Part shown: piece by piece, positions 1 through 10,334 of the stretch | Numbering within the stretch: the first letter of the stretch is position 1 | How the letters are laid out: the number at the start of each line of letters is the position of its first letter | Assembly (NCBI GenBank): GCA_021292105.1 | Contig: CM037871.1 | Span: forward strand, 16,375,960 to 16,439,959 | Direction: 5' to 3' | DNA from: Anadara kagoshimensis | Lineage: Eukaryota; Mollusca; Bivalvia; Arcoida; Arcidae | DNA: 64,000 bases | Made by a program: the position numbers and the translations under genes | The notes under the pieces: generated by a model | Database searches by the model: none | The model's input: the letters and a program-made list of their open reading frames with translations, nothing else | What the model was told of the DNA's origin: nothing

Positions 1-119
1 AAAAAGGCGATTTAAAAACAGTGCTTTTACATTTATATGTTCACTATTGCTGATTATGGCTTCTCTGACATGCCTCACATTGAAAGTCCATTCGTTAACA
101 TGTTCTCTTTAGATATGTT

Positions 120-235
120 TGGTTAAGGGGATATAATCCAGGTTAAAAATTCCAAAACCCCCTAAGCCGGACACCTACCTAAACTGGACAAATCTATGGT
201 CCGGAGACTGTCCGATTTAAAGAGGTTTTACTGTA
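120..235. mobile_element. Right end of a pogo/Tigger-like MITE
   Basis: On the reverse strand this begins TACAGTAAAACCTCTTTAAA followed by TCGGACA, the style of pogo/Tigger terminal repeats. A second inner GCCGGACACC-like module lies at about 163-190. The left end is outside the window or degraded. Confidence 0.5.
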
Positions 236-276
236 TTATTAAATTTTTATACATTGTCGGCTTGTTCTATTACCGA

Positions 277-960
277 TTTTTGTTCAAACCACAATCCTAT
301 GGAAACTTTGAAACCGACAAATAAGGTTAAACACATGAACTTCCAGCAAGAATCGAAGTGAGGTCGGGTGCTCCGTAAGGGTAACCACTTCCTGTAAATT
401 TAGTTACATCGACCACGTGTTTTATGAAACTTGATAATGAATGGAACACGGCACTACGGGATATCAAATATATCCAGGTTAATTTTGATTCAGAGGCATA
501 CTTAACTTAACAACAGTATTGTGGTTAGCGCCATAAAACTCTTTCAGTGACTTGATAAGTCTACGGTTTCAATATCCCTTCGTCAACAGTTTATTTCCAA
601 GCAGCTTGCTTCTTTGTATGAAGTTCCCGCAGTGGGAACAAGCTGTACCATTTATTGTGAAACAAATTAACCTTAAACAGGAAAAGCAGGTATGGATAAA
701 GGAAAGTTTAAAAACGTCATCTCGTTTGTCTTAGAGATTCAAATGTAGCCTTTTGTTAGTGTCATAATTGAGGTTTAAGCCTAAATATGAAGCAAGAAAT
801 AAGAAACCAGTCGTACAAGTCCACTTGTACAAATGTCGTCCACATAATCTCTTAATTCAGGCTTATTAATAGATGGAGCGTCATCAATATATCTGTGTGT
901 GAAGAATGTTATACAGATTGTTTGTTGGAAAAGTACTTGAACAAGCACATTTAATATGTT
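277..960 (-). pseudogene. Reverse-transcriptase fragment, 3' part of the dominant RT repeat family
   Basis: On the minus strand, codons at about 880-915 give RYIDDAPSIN, a YxDD catalytic box, preceded at about 940 by QVLFQQTI. This fuses two RT segments that are separated in fuller copies, so an internal deletion has occurred. The remainder down to 277 matches the C-terminal coding part and the 3' tail shared with the copy at 27335-28090. Stops and frameshifts interrupt it. The family resembles RTs common in bivalve genomes; Penelope-like affiliation is possible but not settled. Confidence 0.6.
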
Positions 961-1316
961 GCTAACAAAATTTCTCACATTTTGACGATGGTACTTTCAG
1001 TTTATTTTCTTTGGAGTTGTAATATCTAATAAAAACAATAGTCAAATTTCTAAGCTCTCAAAGAACATTTTACAATCCGCTAAAGTTTGTTCCAACATCT
1101 TACAAACTAACAATAAATATAGTTAATTTACGAAAGTTTTTTTTTTTAAAAATTCTTACAGTTTCTTTTAAAAAGGTGATAAAACGTAGCTTTAAGTTTT
1201 TAATTTTTTGGCTAATGTTACTAAAGGACTTAGATTTTTTAAAAGTAAATCATACTGTAGGTGGTCGTTGGATAGCCAAGGTCATAATTCCGACACAGAA
1301 TAAATTTATTAACCTA

Positions 1317-1494
1317 AAGACCAACCTGCCTTAAAGGCCAACTCTATAAGGTCACCTGCTTATAAAAATCAGTAGAATAGTATTCTCATTGTTCTATATT
1401 CATATTATTCGAACTTGTAAATAAAGGCCACTTGCCCGTAAATGCTACTTTGAAAGGTTACCTTCGGTTGTCAATACAGAAAGGTTTTACTGTG
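1317..1494. mobile_element. MITE, CAACCTG...TTTTACTG family
   Basis: The ends resemble those of the copies at 13144-13324, 18198-18390 and 37740-37893. The element starts with CCAACCTGCCTTAAAGGCCA and ends AAAGGTTTTACTGTG. The internal TCATATTATTCGAAC matches the other copies. It has no coding capacity and its TIRs are reminiscent of Tc1/mariner-pogo MITEs. Confidence 0.6.
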
Positions 1495-1554
1495 TTTGGA
1501 TTTATTTTAATTAGTTCAAATTGTGCTAAATTCCCCTTTATTAGAAAATTCTCA

Positions 1555-1710
1555 ATTTTGATTTCACATGTTTGTTCGGATGTGGCTACTCGAACATAAG
1601 GTACTTTATCTTCCAGAACACCCGGCCTCACTTCCTAGGCGTGAGTTACGGGGTTAAACTTAATAAGAATGTTTTTGCTTTGCTTTGGAATTGTGTTTTT
1701 GACATGGTTT
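1555..1710 (+). repeat. 3' tail of the dominant RT repeat family
   Basis: Contains the shared run ACACCCGGCCTCACTTCC and the conserved GTGAGTT...TTTGCTTTGGAATTGTG block that ends many copies in this window. Only the noncoding tail remains. Confidence 0.5.
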
Positions 1711-2139
1711 AGTTTGTTGTTTTAGTTATTAACAAATATGTAGTAATTCACTTTTTTATGTCTTTGTATGTGATTGTTGGACCTGTCGTTGCTTTTACTT
1801 TCTTTTGTTATTAGAAATTGTTAAATATTATATATATTACCCACCGTCTTATAATTGATGTATAAATAAAAATGGGTTTAAATGGGTTTAAACTCTAATT
1901 TTCTAATTAAATAACATTTTGTGTATTCAGTAAAAATATTCAAGGTAAAAGTCCAATGAACCAAGACGACCCATTACTTATGATATAAACACAAAGAAAG
2001 TCTTAATTGAAGATGTTGTACGTATCACTTCTGTTATTGCCAGTATAAAGATTATAACTCAGCTTAAGATACTAATAAAAATGCGATTTTATATAAAACC
2101 ATATAGATTACTCTTTAACCCGTGCTTTAGGTAAGTACC

Positions 2140-2325
2140 AGTATCAAGAGAAATCACTGTTTTCAGACGATTAAAAACAAACATACTGATCCATGTCCGA
2201 ATCACAATCAAGAAGCAAAACAAAAACTTTTGAACTGATAAGCAAGGTTGAACACGTGAACTTCCACCAGGGAAGTGAGGCCGGATGCTTCGAATGGCAT
2301 ATGTGAAAAGTTTCACAACCGTGAT
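2140..2325 (-). repeat. 3' tail of the dominant RT repeat family
   Basis: Minus-oriented copy with the blocks CATGTCCGAATCACAATC, CACGTGAACTTCCACCAGGG and AAGTGAGGCCGGATGC, the same order as at 27335-27500. No coding part remains. Confidence 0.6.
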
Positions 2326-2719
2326 TGCTCCAAATATATAACTGTTGTTTTAATTTTCAACAAGCGAAGCGGTGAGGGAGATATACCTTACATTATTTCA
2401 GAAACAGATCTTTTTCTTAGAGCTTAAAGAGCATAAACAACTCCCTATGATTATTTTTCAAATAAGTGTTATTGCAGATTTTATGATAGTGTGAATTTGC
2501 TTGTATAGGTAAACAATTTTGACCTGTCCGCTCGCTTGACCTTCCATTTGAAAATTTATTTTCGACGATTGCATTTATGTAAAGGGATTACGTGGTTTTA
2601 TTTTGTCGACATAATGCCAACACTGCTCAAAGACTCCGTATACACCTGGATAACTTCGAATCCTACAAACATAAAACTTTTACATATCTTGTTATAATAG
2701 TTCTGTTTTTGTCCCTATA

Positions 2720-4600
2720 AGTACATGTATAACAGTGTTATAATTAGATGTATATCATGGTCTGTGATTCGTTTGAAATACGAATATATATCAAAATGTC
2801 TAAAATAAAATTATAAATGTATACAAGTTTCAATTTAATCGTAAGCAGATTACTTCATTTCCATAGTCGGACCAACAAACTCTACGGTGTCATATTTATT
2901 GTGAAAAGAAGACACAATTGCAGGTATAATGCTGCATAGAAAAAGAAAGTTAACAATAGAAAAAGTGATTATACTTGTCTTAAAATATCATACATGTATG
3001 TACATTTCGTAAGTAAGTGTCGTAATTAAGGTGTTCGTCAAATGTGAAGCAAAACTTGAAGGATCAGGCATTCTGTCTAATTTAAGCTCTTTAAGATACA
3101 TAACATTAATATACAGTATTCTTCAAATGTAAAGTCATTAAGAGGTTAAATGCCATCTATATAATATTATTACTCGTATCTGCATGTGAAGTTGAATGAT
3201 TTGAGAACTGTATAAAACAAAGCAAGATGCCAACACATCAGTCGTTTTGATACTGCAAGCCTAAGGTTATCAATATCTCAAAATCATTTATTGTCCTCAT
3301 CACAATATTGTTGATAAATATTAAATGCATTTTTATACAAAATTATTCTGAACATATTAATTGTGCCGTAGTTATATGTTCCTTTTAGTCTCATTGTTTT
3401 ATTTCACTCGTGACAAATGTGATTGGATAGAAGGGGTATTTTTTCCATAGCACCCAACCTTAACTCTCTGGTTGAATTTTACATGTATAACATAAACAGT
3501 TTTCAACGTTTGACCTTGCTTTTGTAATTGTCATTGAGGCGTGAACCGGTATGGTTGATTTATACTTGCTGGGTATTGAATTCATTGTTTTTTAAATACA
3601 CGACGGATGTAGCTAGCTAAACAGGAGGTGTTTACACTTTCAGAGAACCCTGTTTTATCTTTAACGTTAGGGATGCTTTTGTTATATGTAAACATGTTGT
3701 TATAATTAAATATATATATCATGGCATGGAATTAAATGTGTTTTAATCGTCATAACTTATTGTAAACAGCTTTCTTCACAAACTATACTTTCCGGAAAAC
3801 TTTACCATAGCCTTTTTACTGTAAAACAAATACATAATGCAGGAGAGGCAAGTATATTTTTGTAATAAGTTTCCATCGCTAAATGTAAGTCACATAGTCC
3901 GACCAACCTCTTCCATAGCGTATTAACTGAACAAATACACTCTAAACAGAAGAAGTGGGTGTATTATTGGATAGGACAGTATATTTGACAATAGAAAACT
4001 TGAAGTGATCACATTTGCCTTGCAGCTCCGGTGTAAAAATTCGCGAGTAACGTAATTGAGGTATCGGTCAAATATGAAACAACTTGAGGAATCAGTCGTT
4101 CTGTCTATTTTAAGCTCTTTAGGATAGATAACATTAACATATTCTTCGAATGTAGAACCATTAAGAGGTAGAAGGGCATCTATACATGTATCTGTGTATG
4201 ATGAATGATTTGAGAACTGTATACAACGAAGAAAGTTGCTTAAATATAAATTATTTTCTGAGGGATACTGTATCCGTATACAAAATTGTTATGGACATAT
4301 TTGACGCACCTTAGTTACATGTTCTATTCATTCTCAAATTTGGTTTCACACGTGAAGGGTGTTTAACTAAGGAAGGGTGCGTACATTTCCGCAGAACTCC
4401 GGGTTTGATTCCCTGGTAAAAATTTGCGTGTTTAATTAAAATGACCAGTTTTATAAGTTTTTACAAGGACATGCATGTTTCTGTTTGACTGATATAAAGA
4501 TGTTGTGTATTTTGTCTGTTGAAAAGGTTTCATTTTAACATAATTCGAATGCGTCATAGGTTATGACGAAATAAGAATTGTTAAATACCATATAGTAGTG
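2720..4600. repeat. About 1-kb composite block duplicated in tandem (RT fragments in both orientations)
   Basis: Landmarks recur with offsets of about 0.96-1.03 kb: ATATATCATGG at 2751 and 3714, the TCTGTCTA...TTTAAGCTCTTTA block at about 3070 and 4100, and GAACTGTATA at 3203 and 4211. Each half carries a minus-strand RT fragment (about 2840-3230 and 3780-4240) followed by a plus-strand tail (about 3240-3640 and 4245-4480). The arrangement suggests one head-to-head insertion followed by segmental duplication and divergence. Confidence 0.6.
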
Positions 4601-4824
4601 TTAAAAACTCACCATTAGACATATACTCGAATGACCGGCAAAAAACTGGAGTTGCAGAATCAGTGATTCCAATATATATGAGAAAAAGACCCCTTATTTG
4701 TGTTCGTCACAATCCAGATAATCGACGTCAAATTTTCCTTTTGCCAAGCTGAAACACACAGCAATTTGCTGTTTTAATATAATGACGCCAAGAACTATAC
4801 CATGTTGTATAGATGCCTTGGATT

Positions 4825-4826
<2 letters not shown>

Positions 4827-4870
<44 letters not shown>
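4827..4870. repeat. (GT)n microsatellite
   Basis: Uninterrupted GT dinucleotides, about 22 units. Confidence 0.97.
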
Positions 4871-4872
<2 letters not shown>

Positions 4873-5210
4873 AAACAAACTGAATACAACTACAAGTATT
4901 GAATCTGAGATAATTTTAAAATAAAATTCTTATCATTTCTCGCATTTTGCATTCCAATTTAGATATTTTTAATCTGCAATTAATGGGAGAATCGCAAAAT
5001 GGTAAAGAAATTGACAGCAAGTCCAAATTTTCATTTTACACATTTTATCTAGTACATGAGATTTTTTTATATTGATGAAATTTATAGGAACTTAAAAATA
5101 TTTTCATAGATACAGATCCATAATCCATATATAATTTCTAAAACTATGGTTTAATGTATAAAATTAATGTAAAAACATATTAATTTAATATCATTCATAA
5201 TACGCTGAAA

Positions 5211-5480
5211 GATGAGTAATGGTGTTTAAGATTATTTCACTTATATCGAGTCGTCGCCAGCTATAGGTGAAGGAGTAGAAATTTTGTCTTTGCGTTGCGC
5301 TGGTTGCATTATACAGCAAGGTTCTTTATCATGCTACGCCTACCGTGAAAAGGAACCTCGTTTATTTTAAGTTTCCATTCAAAAGAACCGTGCTTTTTAT
5401 TTCGTAATGCCGAGTTCTTAGCAAGAATAGTGCCTTACCACTTTCAAGTCTTCGGTCAAACCCAGCCGGGGAACAAATTA
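5211..5480 (-). mobile_element. tRNA-headed SINE, diverged copy
   Basis: On the minus strand it carries the SINE body shared with 12510-12822 and 34250-34575: the CACTCGGCATTACGAAAT-like block, GGTTCTTT, the GCTGTATAATGC block, GCTGGCGAC and CGATATAAGTGAAATA. It ends at 5211 with the ACACCATTACTCA-type tail. The tRNA head is lost near 5480. Confidence 0.75.
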
Positions 5481-6099
5481 AACCCATAACCCCCAATATA
5501 TGGATCTATAAACAGAGCTATCTTAGTGGTCATTCATACTGGTATCTGACATTTTTAACTCTCAAAATTTCAATCTTTTTGAATATAAGAAATAACTCGG
5601 GCGATAATACATATTACTTACGGGCTCCTGATTGACAAAGCTCAAAAGATCTACATTTTTAATATTCTGTACATCTGCAAGTGAGGAATCTAATTAAAGA
5701 GCTGTGACATTGTTGGCATTCAAGAGTATCTTGAAAAGCTGCAGCTGCATACCAAATATCAAAATTATGTTCCCTGTAGAAAAATGTAAAAAAAAATCCG
5801 GTCATTAGTTATTACTGCAATTACACACACACAAAAATAAATGTATATACAAGCGACAACGGAAGCAATGTTTGAAGTCTTGGCATTTCGTACTCGTCTA
5901 GTCGTATCAAATTAGCAATGTACATCATGTTGAACAATAATAATAATTCGGAACGCACGTCTAGTAATGTTCATTATGTTATACATTAGCCCGATTCATA
6001 TAGCATTAGTAATGTGCATCATGGTACATAAACGCGATTCGTATAGCCGTGTCTAGTCCGGTATAATATATAATTTAAACCAGTGAGACGGTATCTATA
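5481..6099. other. Intergenic, nothing recognised
   Basis: No coding pattern, tRNA boxes or terminal repeats recognised. There is a short ACACACAC run near 5825. Confidence 0.5.
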
Positions 6100-6335
6100 T
6101 GCTGGTGGATGTTTCCCCGATGATATTACAAACTCAGTAGGCATTAATAGTATATTATTGTCTGAAATATACTATTGTCTAAACTTTCTGCTAGAAAAAA
6201 TTGAATTTCCTCAATAAATAAGGTATACTCCTTCATGCAAAGTTTTTCCTTAGCTAAATGTGATTAATATATTTCGGTCCTCTTAGTATCTATTCAAAAT
6301 CTTGTAACAAATATTGGTTTGTCCAAACATTACTC
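6100..6335 (+). repeat. Dispersed repeat, 'AAGGTATACTC / TTAGCTAAAT' family
   Basis: Shares ordered blocks with 56080-56365: a CTCAGTAG start, TATTATTGTCT, CTAAACTTT, AAGGTATACTCxxTCATGCAAAG, TCCTTAGCTAAAT and GGTCCT. Related copies lie at 30590-30765 and, inverted, at 61225-61390 and 61900-62150. No coding capacity; class unknown. Confidence 0.6.
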
Positions 6336-6983
6336 TATTATGTGGTACCATACCTAAGGGAAGATGTCAGATACACACTGTCTCCACTGTACTCTATTAT
6401 ATGGCACCATACCTAAGCGGGGGAGGGGGGATCAGAGAGATCGAGGTCCAAAGTAAACAATCGAACTTCAGTATTGCGTTTTAAACATGTATACGTAGTT
6501 GACAGTAGTTCAAATTGCCATATTTTATTAAATTCCAATTGAATATTCTTTGCAAATTCGCCAAGATGCGATGTCAACCAACACACAGTCACACACGCAT
6601 GACACGAAAACATCGAAAAAATAATTTGCCTGAATCGTGCTACTAGGCTGTCCTGTCGTTCAAACCTTTATACAAGTGATGGATAAATTATTTTATCAAC
6701 CCATAATAATGTTCCTGATACGTGACATTAGTTGTAATTTCTTCAAATATCTAAATTTCACAGTGTAACTTGTTTGATTTCCGAAATGTCTGCTTCAGTG
6801 TTGACAAACACATCACGATGCAAGGACGATTCTGATTGGCTATCGGTTATCTATAGGAAAGTTACAACTCCCGATAGCTGTTGCAAAATGGGGTTTGAAA
6901 TTTTTAATTCATACAAACCTCCGCTTTTAATGAAATGCTATTTTCTATCTCAGAATATCAGGGGGTATTGGGGGTTTTATTTC

Positions 6984-7170
6984 AGGTATCTATGGGATAA
7001 CAGCAGGTATCTATGGGATAGTTGCCAGCTATCTATAGGATAACAGACAGCTATCCCATAGATAACTGATTTATAAAACACAATACCTGCAGGTATCGAG
7101 AGTTACGGTCTGGTATCTATAGGATAGCGGCAGCCAGCTATCCTATAGATAGCTGAGCTATCCTAGGTTT
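6984..7170. repeat. Cluster of GGTATCTATGGGATA / TATCCCATAGATA motifs in both orientations
   Basis: Direct copies of AGGTATCTATGGGATA begin at 6984 and about 7003. AGCTATCTATAGGATAACAG follows at about 7026, inverted AGCTATCCCATAGATAAC at about 7049, and further direct and inverted copies at 7111-7170. The array can fold into several alternative hairpins. It resembles the inside of a foldback or MITE element, but no clear outer TIR was fixed. Confidence 0.7.
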
Positions 7171-8030
7171 TGCTGATTTTTGCATCAATTGGCGTGCCAT
7201 ACCCTTGTATAACCTATTTGAAACAGCAGGTACTTTATTTGTCGTTTGACAAATTTTCGGGTTTGACTTGTATGAATGTATTACATATCATACACATGTA
7301 TGTGTTCGCATGTTGTACATTTATGATTGCGCGTTTTTACTAATATCTCAGAGCTTTAAGTATGTTGTGTTAAATTGTGTATTTTTTTTCTTTTGTATGG
7401 TACCATGGCGATACCAAAGAATGCATTTGTTTCACTTTTCTGATTGATACTTTATGTGAAGAATTTTTGTTTCATAAATATTTACGGATATGTTATTAAA
7501 TACCTTGTTGTTGTATGTCTTTGTATACAATTGTTCCCCTTGTTGTATTTACTTCCTCGGCTGTTTTCAACTAAATCATATACTATATATTTTATCAACT
7601 CTCTTGTAATTGGTATATAAATTGCAAATGATTGAACCCTCAATTAAGTAACTGTTTATGCATACAGCAATATTTAACAAACCAGGAAGTATCGTAGCTT
7701 ATTATGGTAATAAGTTTTGATTGAAGATGATTTTATCACCCCTGCCAATGCCGGCATTACTAGGGCACCTGTAATACGGATATTCCTTAGGCTTGATGAA
7801 CATAAATATTTAATTTGACTAAAAGATAAAGAATATACGTACATTGGTGTTTATGAGAAGTGCCACTAAGAAAGAAAATTTCCCTAATTGAGTCAACATT
7901 ATTGTACAATTTCAAGTCAAATAGACATGACACTATTTATAAATTTTACCATGTCCAATTGTATTGACTAAAGGCTACAGGGACAACACAAAATATAAAA
8001 CATTATATACAATATATAAAGATTACTTAA
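7171..8030. other. Intergenic; diverged repeat tail
   Basis: Part of 7500-7640 resembles 1735-1880 (a GTATGTCTTTGTAT...ATTGTT stretch and a later TATAATTGATGTATAAAT-like stretch), probably a shared 3' repeat. The rest is unrecognised and no ORF looks coding. Confidence 0.35.
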
Positions 8031-8052
8031 GTGAGAAATGTTAAAGACCATC

Positions 8053-8054
<2 letters not shown>

Positions 8055-8131
<77 letters not shown>
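8055..8131. repeat. (AT)n microsatellite
   Basis: About 38 uninterrupted AT units. It creates spurious Ile-Tyr repeat reading frames on both strands. Confidence 0.97.
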
Positions 8132-8134
<3 letters not shown>

Positions 8135-8139
8135 GTACT

Positions 8140-8640
8140 ACTAAATCATTATTAGTAACTTTAACACAAATTTTGACAATCGTCAAAGATGGTCTTCAGT
8201 CCTATTCAGAAAAAGTATATTCTACATTTGGAATCAACCAAATGTTGATTCTCAAAAATTCTAAAGAATTACTTCAACATCTTGCTTCTTATACTTCATC
8301 TCATGCAAAAAATATTTTTTTTTATTTTCTACACTATACACCACTATCTCTCATTCTAAATTGAAATGGCGTCTTAAAGAAATTATTCACTTACTATTCT
8401 TTTACAAAAACGGTAAGCCAAGATACAAATATCTGGTGCTGAACAGAGATTCTGGTTATTTTGTCAAGCATCATACGGATTCCAAACAAAAATATTTGAA
8501 GAAACCTAAAACAGAATGTTGTAGTTTTTGATAGATAACTTATTTATTGTGTCTGGTAATATAGTTTTTCAGCAAACAATCGGTGTACCAATGGGTACAA
8601 ACGGTGCACCATTGATTGCTGATTTGGTTCTTAGTTAGAA
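8140..8640 (+). pseudogene. Reverse-transcriptase pseudogene fragment (RT core)
   Basis: The frame from 8525 to 8638 reads FLIDNLFIVSGNIVFQQTIG followed by VPMGTNGAPLIADLVLS and a stop. This is the conserved PMGTNxAPL box of the dominant RT family (the usual Cys is Gly here). Weaker homology with frameshifts extends upstream to about 8140. It is cut off before the YIDD box. The adjacent (AT)n tract is close to the 5' limit. Confidence 0.65.
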
Positions 8641-8796
8641 AGTTCATAGAACAGCGTATTCAGCCTAGCGTAACACACATTATTTTTTACTTATTTATAC
8701 AACACAACATTCCGCCATTTTAAACATATCAAGTTTATTTGTCACAACAAATTTATGTAATTCTCAAAAGCATTCAAAGTTGGTGACCATCAAGCA

Positions 8797-9024
8797 ATGA
8801 TGGAAAATCAAAATGTTGAGTTTAGGGCATTAATAAAGTTCCTCGCAGTAAAGGTATCAAATGCCAAAGAAATTCACCGGCGAATGGCCGAGGCGTACGG
8901 TGACAGTGGTCCTGTCTATTCCACAGTGGCAAAATGATCAGCTGAATTTAAACGTGGGCGCACCTCACTAAAGGATGACCCACGGTCAGGTCGGCCAGTT
9001 GATACCATCACAAAGGAAATTCTC
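8797..9024 (+). pseudogene. Mariner-type transposase N-terminus (HTH region), truncated
   Basis: The frame from ATG 8797 contains FRALIKFLAVKVSNAKEIHR, then AEAYGDSGPVYSTVAK, a TGA at 8935-8937 where the family has Trp, then SAEFKRGRTSLKDDPRSGRP. This is the Mos1-type HTH DNA-binding domain of a mariner transposase. Coding similarity stops at about 9024, where it joins the truncated DIRS-like element. The catalytic DDD region is absent, so it is dead. Confidence 0.85.
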
Positions 9025-9618
9025 ATCTAAGACACTTGGTAAATAAATAAGGAGCCAATGAAAGGTCAAACGCTAAGACAGTATAACAATAAAACTTGCC
9101 CTTCCATGAGAACCCCAGGTAAGTTTGCTGCTGCGTGCAAATGTCAAAATGAAAGTAACCAGACTTTAAGTCAAATTTAAACAACTAACAGTCTTTCGCG
9201 AAATAGTTTAAAACAAGCCTGTAATCTTCAAACTTTACTTTATCTTTTCTAATATAATTATTTATTTCACTAAGGTCTAAGATAAGCCGCTTTTTACCCG
9301 AATGCTGAACTGAAACGCTTAAGGGATTAACAACAAACGGCTGAAACGGTGTTTCAGCAATGCAGCCGATATCTCACAATTCGGAAATTGCTTCATCGAC
9401 AAAATCAGAATGAGAAATGGCTGAATTATTATTTCTCATAAACATGGGGGAGGATTTTCTAGAAAAGGTATAACGTTACCATATTCAATAGTATTAAGAA
9501 CAAATTCACTAGCACCTATAAAACGCCAAAATGTTACATTTTTACGCAAACTCTTTTTAACGCCTTTAGCTGAAGAAGCGATATCGATTTTATCGAGAAA
9601 AAAAATTAACATGCTCAA
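9020..9618 (-). pseudogene. DIRS-like retrotransposon reverse transcriptase, 5' part of the domain, degenerate
   Basis: On the minus strand the text reads KNVTFWRFIGASEFVLNTIE with NVIPFLENPPP, then after a frame shift FVDEAISEL, VVNPLSVSVQHSGKKRLILD, KVKFEDYRLVLNYFAKD, a stop, then FDLKSGYFHFDICTQQQTYL, GFSWKGKFYCYTV and APYLFTKCLR. The FDLKSGYxHxDI box carries the first catalytic Asp and typifies DIRS/Ngaro tyrosine-recombinase retrotransposons. At least two stops and a frameshift break it. The downstream half, including the second catalytic box and the recombinase, is missing at the junction with the mariner fragment. Confidence 0.85.
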
Positions 9619-9685
9619 TAAACATTTAAATTTGATCTAACAAAAGACTATTTTCATTAAAACAGTAACATATTTATACATGTAC

Positions 9686-10334
9686 TTATTTTTGACTCTT
9701 CTGAGACTGCTGAATTGGACCTTGTATTAGTGAGGGAACAGCGATTCCTCCAATGACCAAATCGGTTACATCGGTAGCAGATGTCATACGGAGTTGGTTC
9801 TTACGCCGGTTGCCACGAAAGGGCTGCTGCTGCTGTTGTTGCATACTGTGAAAAGGTATGGTAGAAGAAGCTGTAGAATGAGACTGACGAAACATAGCGT
9901 TGGTTGAACTTCTGTTGTATGGCTGGAACCTTTTCTTCTCCTTAATGCTCAGAAGGGCTCTGTTTTCTGCTGAACGAAGTCTTTTCTCATCTTCCGAGTC
10001 GGATGCAAGGTCGTCACTCTCATATTCTCGAACTGTTTTCCAACCAGCTGACGACTTGTCTGCAATTCTGATAACCTTATTTCTTTTGTTAATTTTAACA
10101 ATAATGTCAGAAATAATTTTAAGAGCAGTAGAATCATCATCTGGTAAATTCTTTTATAGTTTATGCAAATCAGTTAAAGTTATATTGGATTTGGTTACCT
10201 TCTCCCTTGAGTTTGGTAGATACTTCTTGTTTTAACTTTTTAGCAAATGACTCGTTACCCACAGCAAGCTCCTTATACAGAGTAGACATTTTACCATCTA
10301 AATATGATTTAAATAACTGAAAAGTGTCCGACAT
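9686..10334 (-). pseudogene. DIRS-like retrotransposon gag-like ORF1, broken
   Basis: From the minus-strand ATG at 10334 it reads MSDTFQLFKSYL... KLKGEGNQIQYNFN, then a frame change and stops near 10155-10180. The rest continues open as PDDDSTALKIISDIIVK, IRIADKSSAGWKTVREYESD and DLASDSEDEKRLRSAENRAL, then a Gln-rich, basic C-terminus (MQQQQQQPFRGNRRKNQ) to a stop at 9686. The GWxTVxEYExDxLASDSEDEKRLRxAE block is characteristic of ORF1 of DIRS-like elements in molluscs and cnidarians. It lies just upstream of the RT in the expected order. Confidence 0.8.

Noticed and set aside
7968-8364. Reading frames encoding long Ile-Tyr repeats
   Set aside because: They translate an (AT)n microsatellite on both strands.
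9949-10140. 63-codon minus-strand frame as a separate gene
   Set aside because: It is an out-of-frame shadow of the DIRS-like gag ORF, whose recognisable residues lie in another frame.
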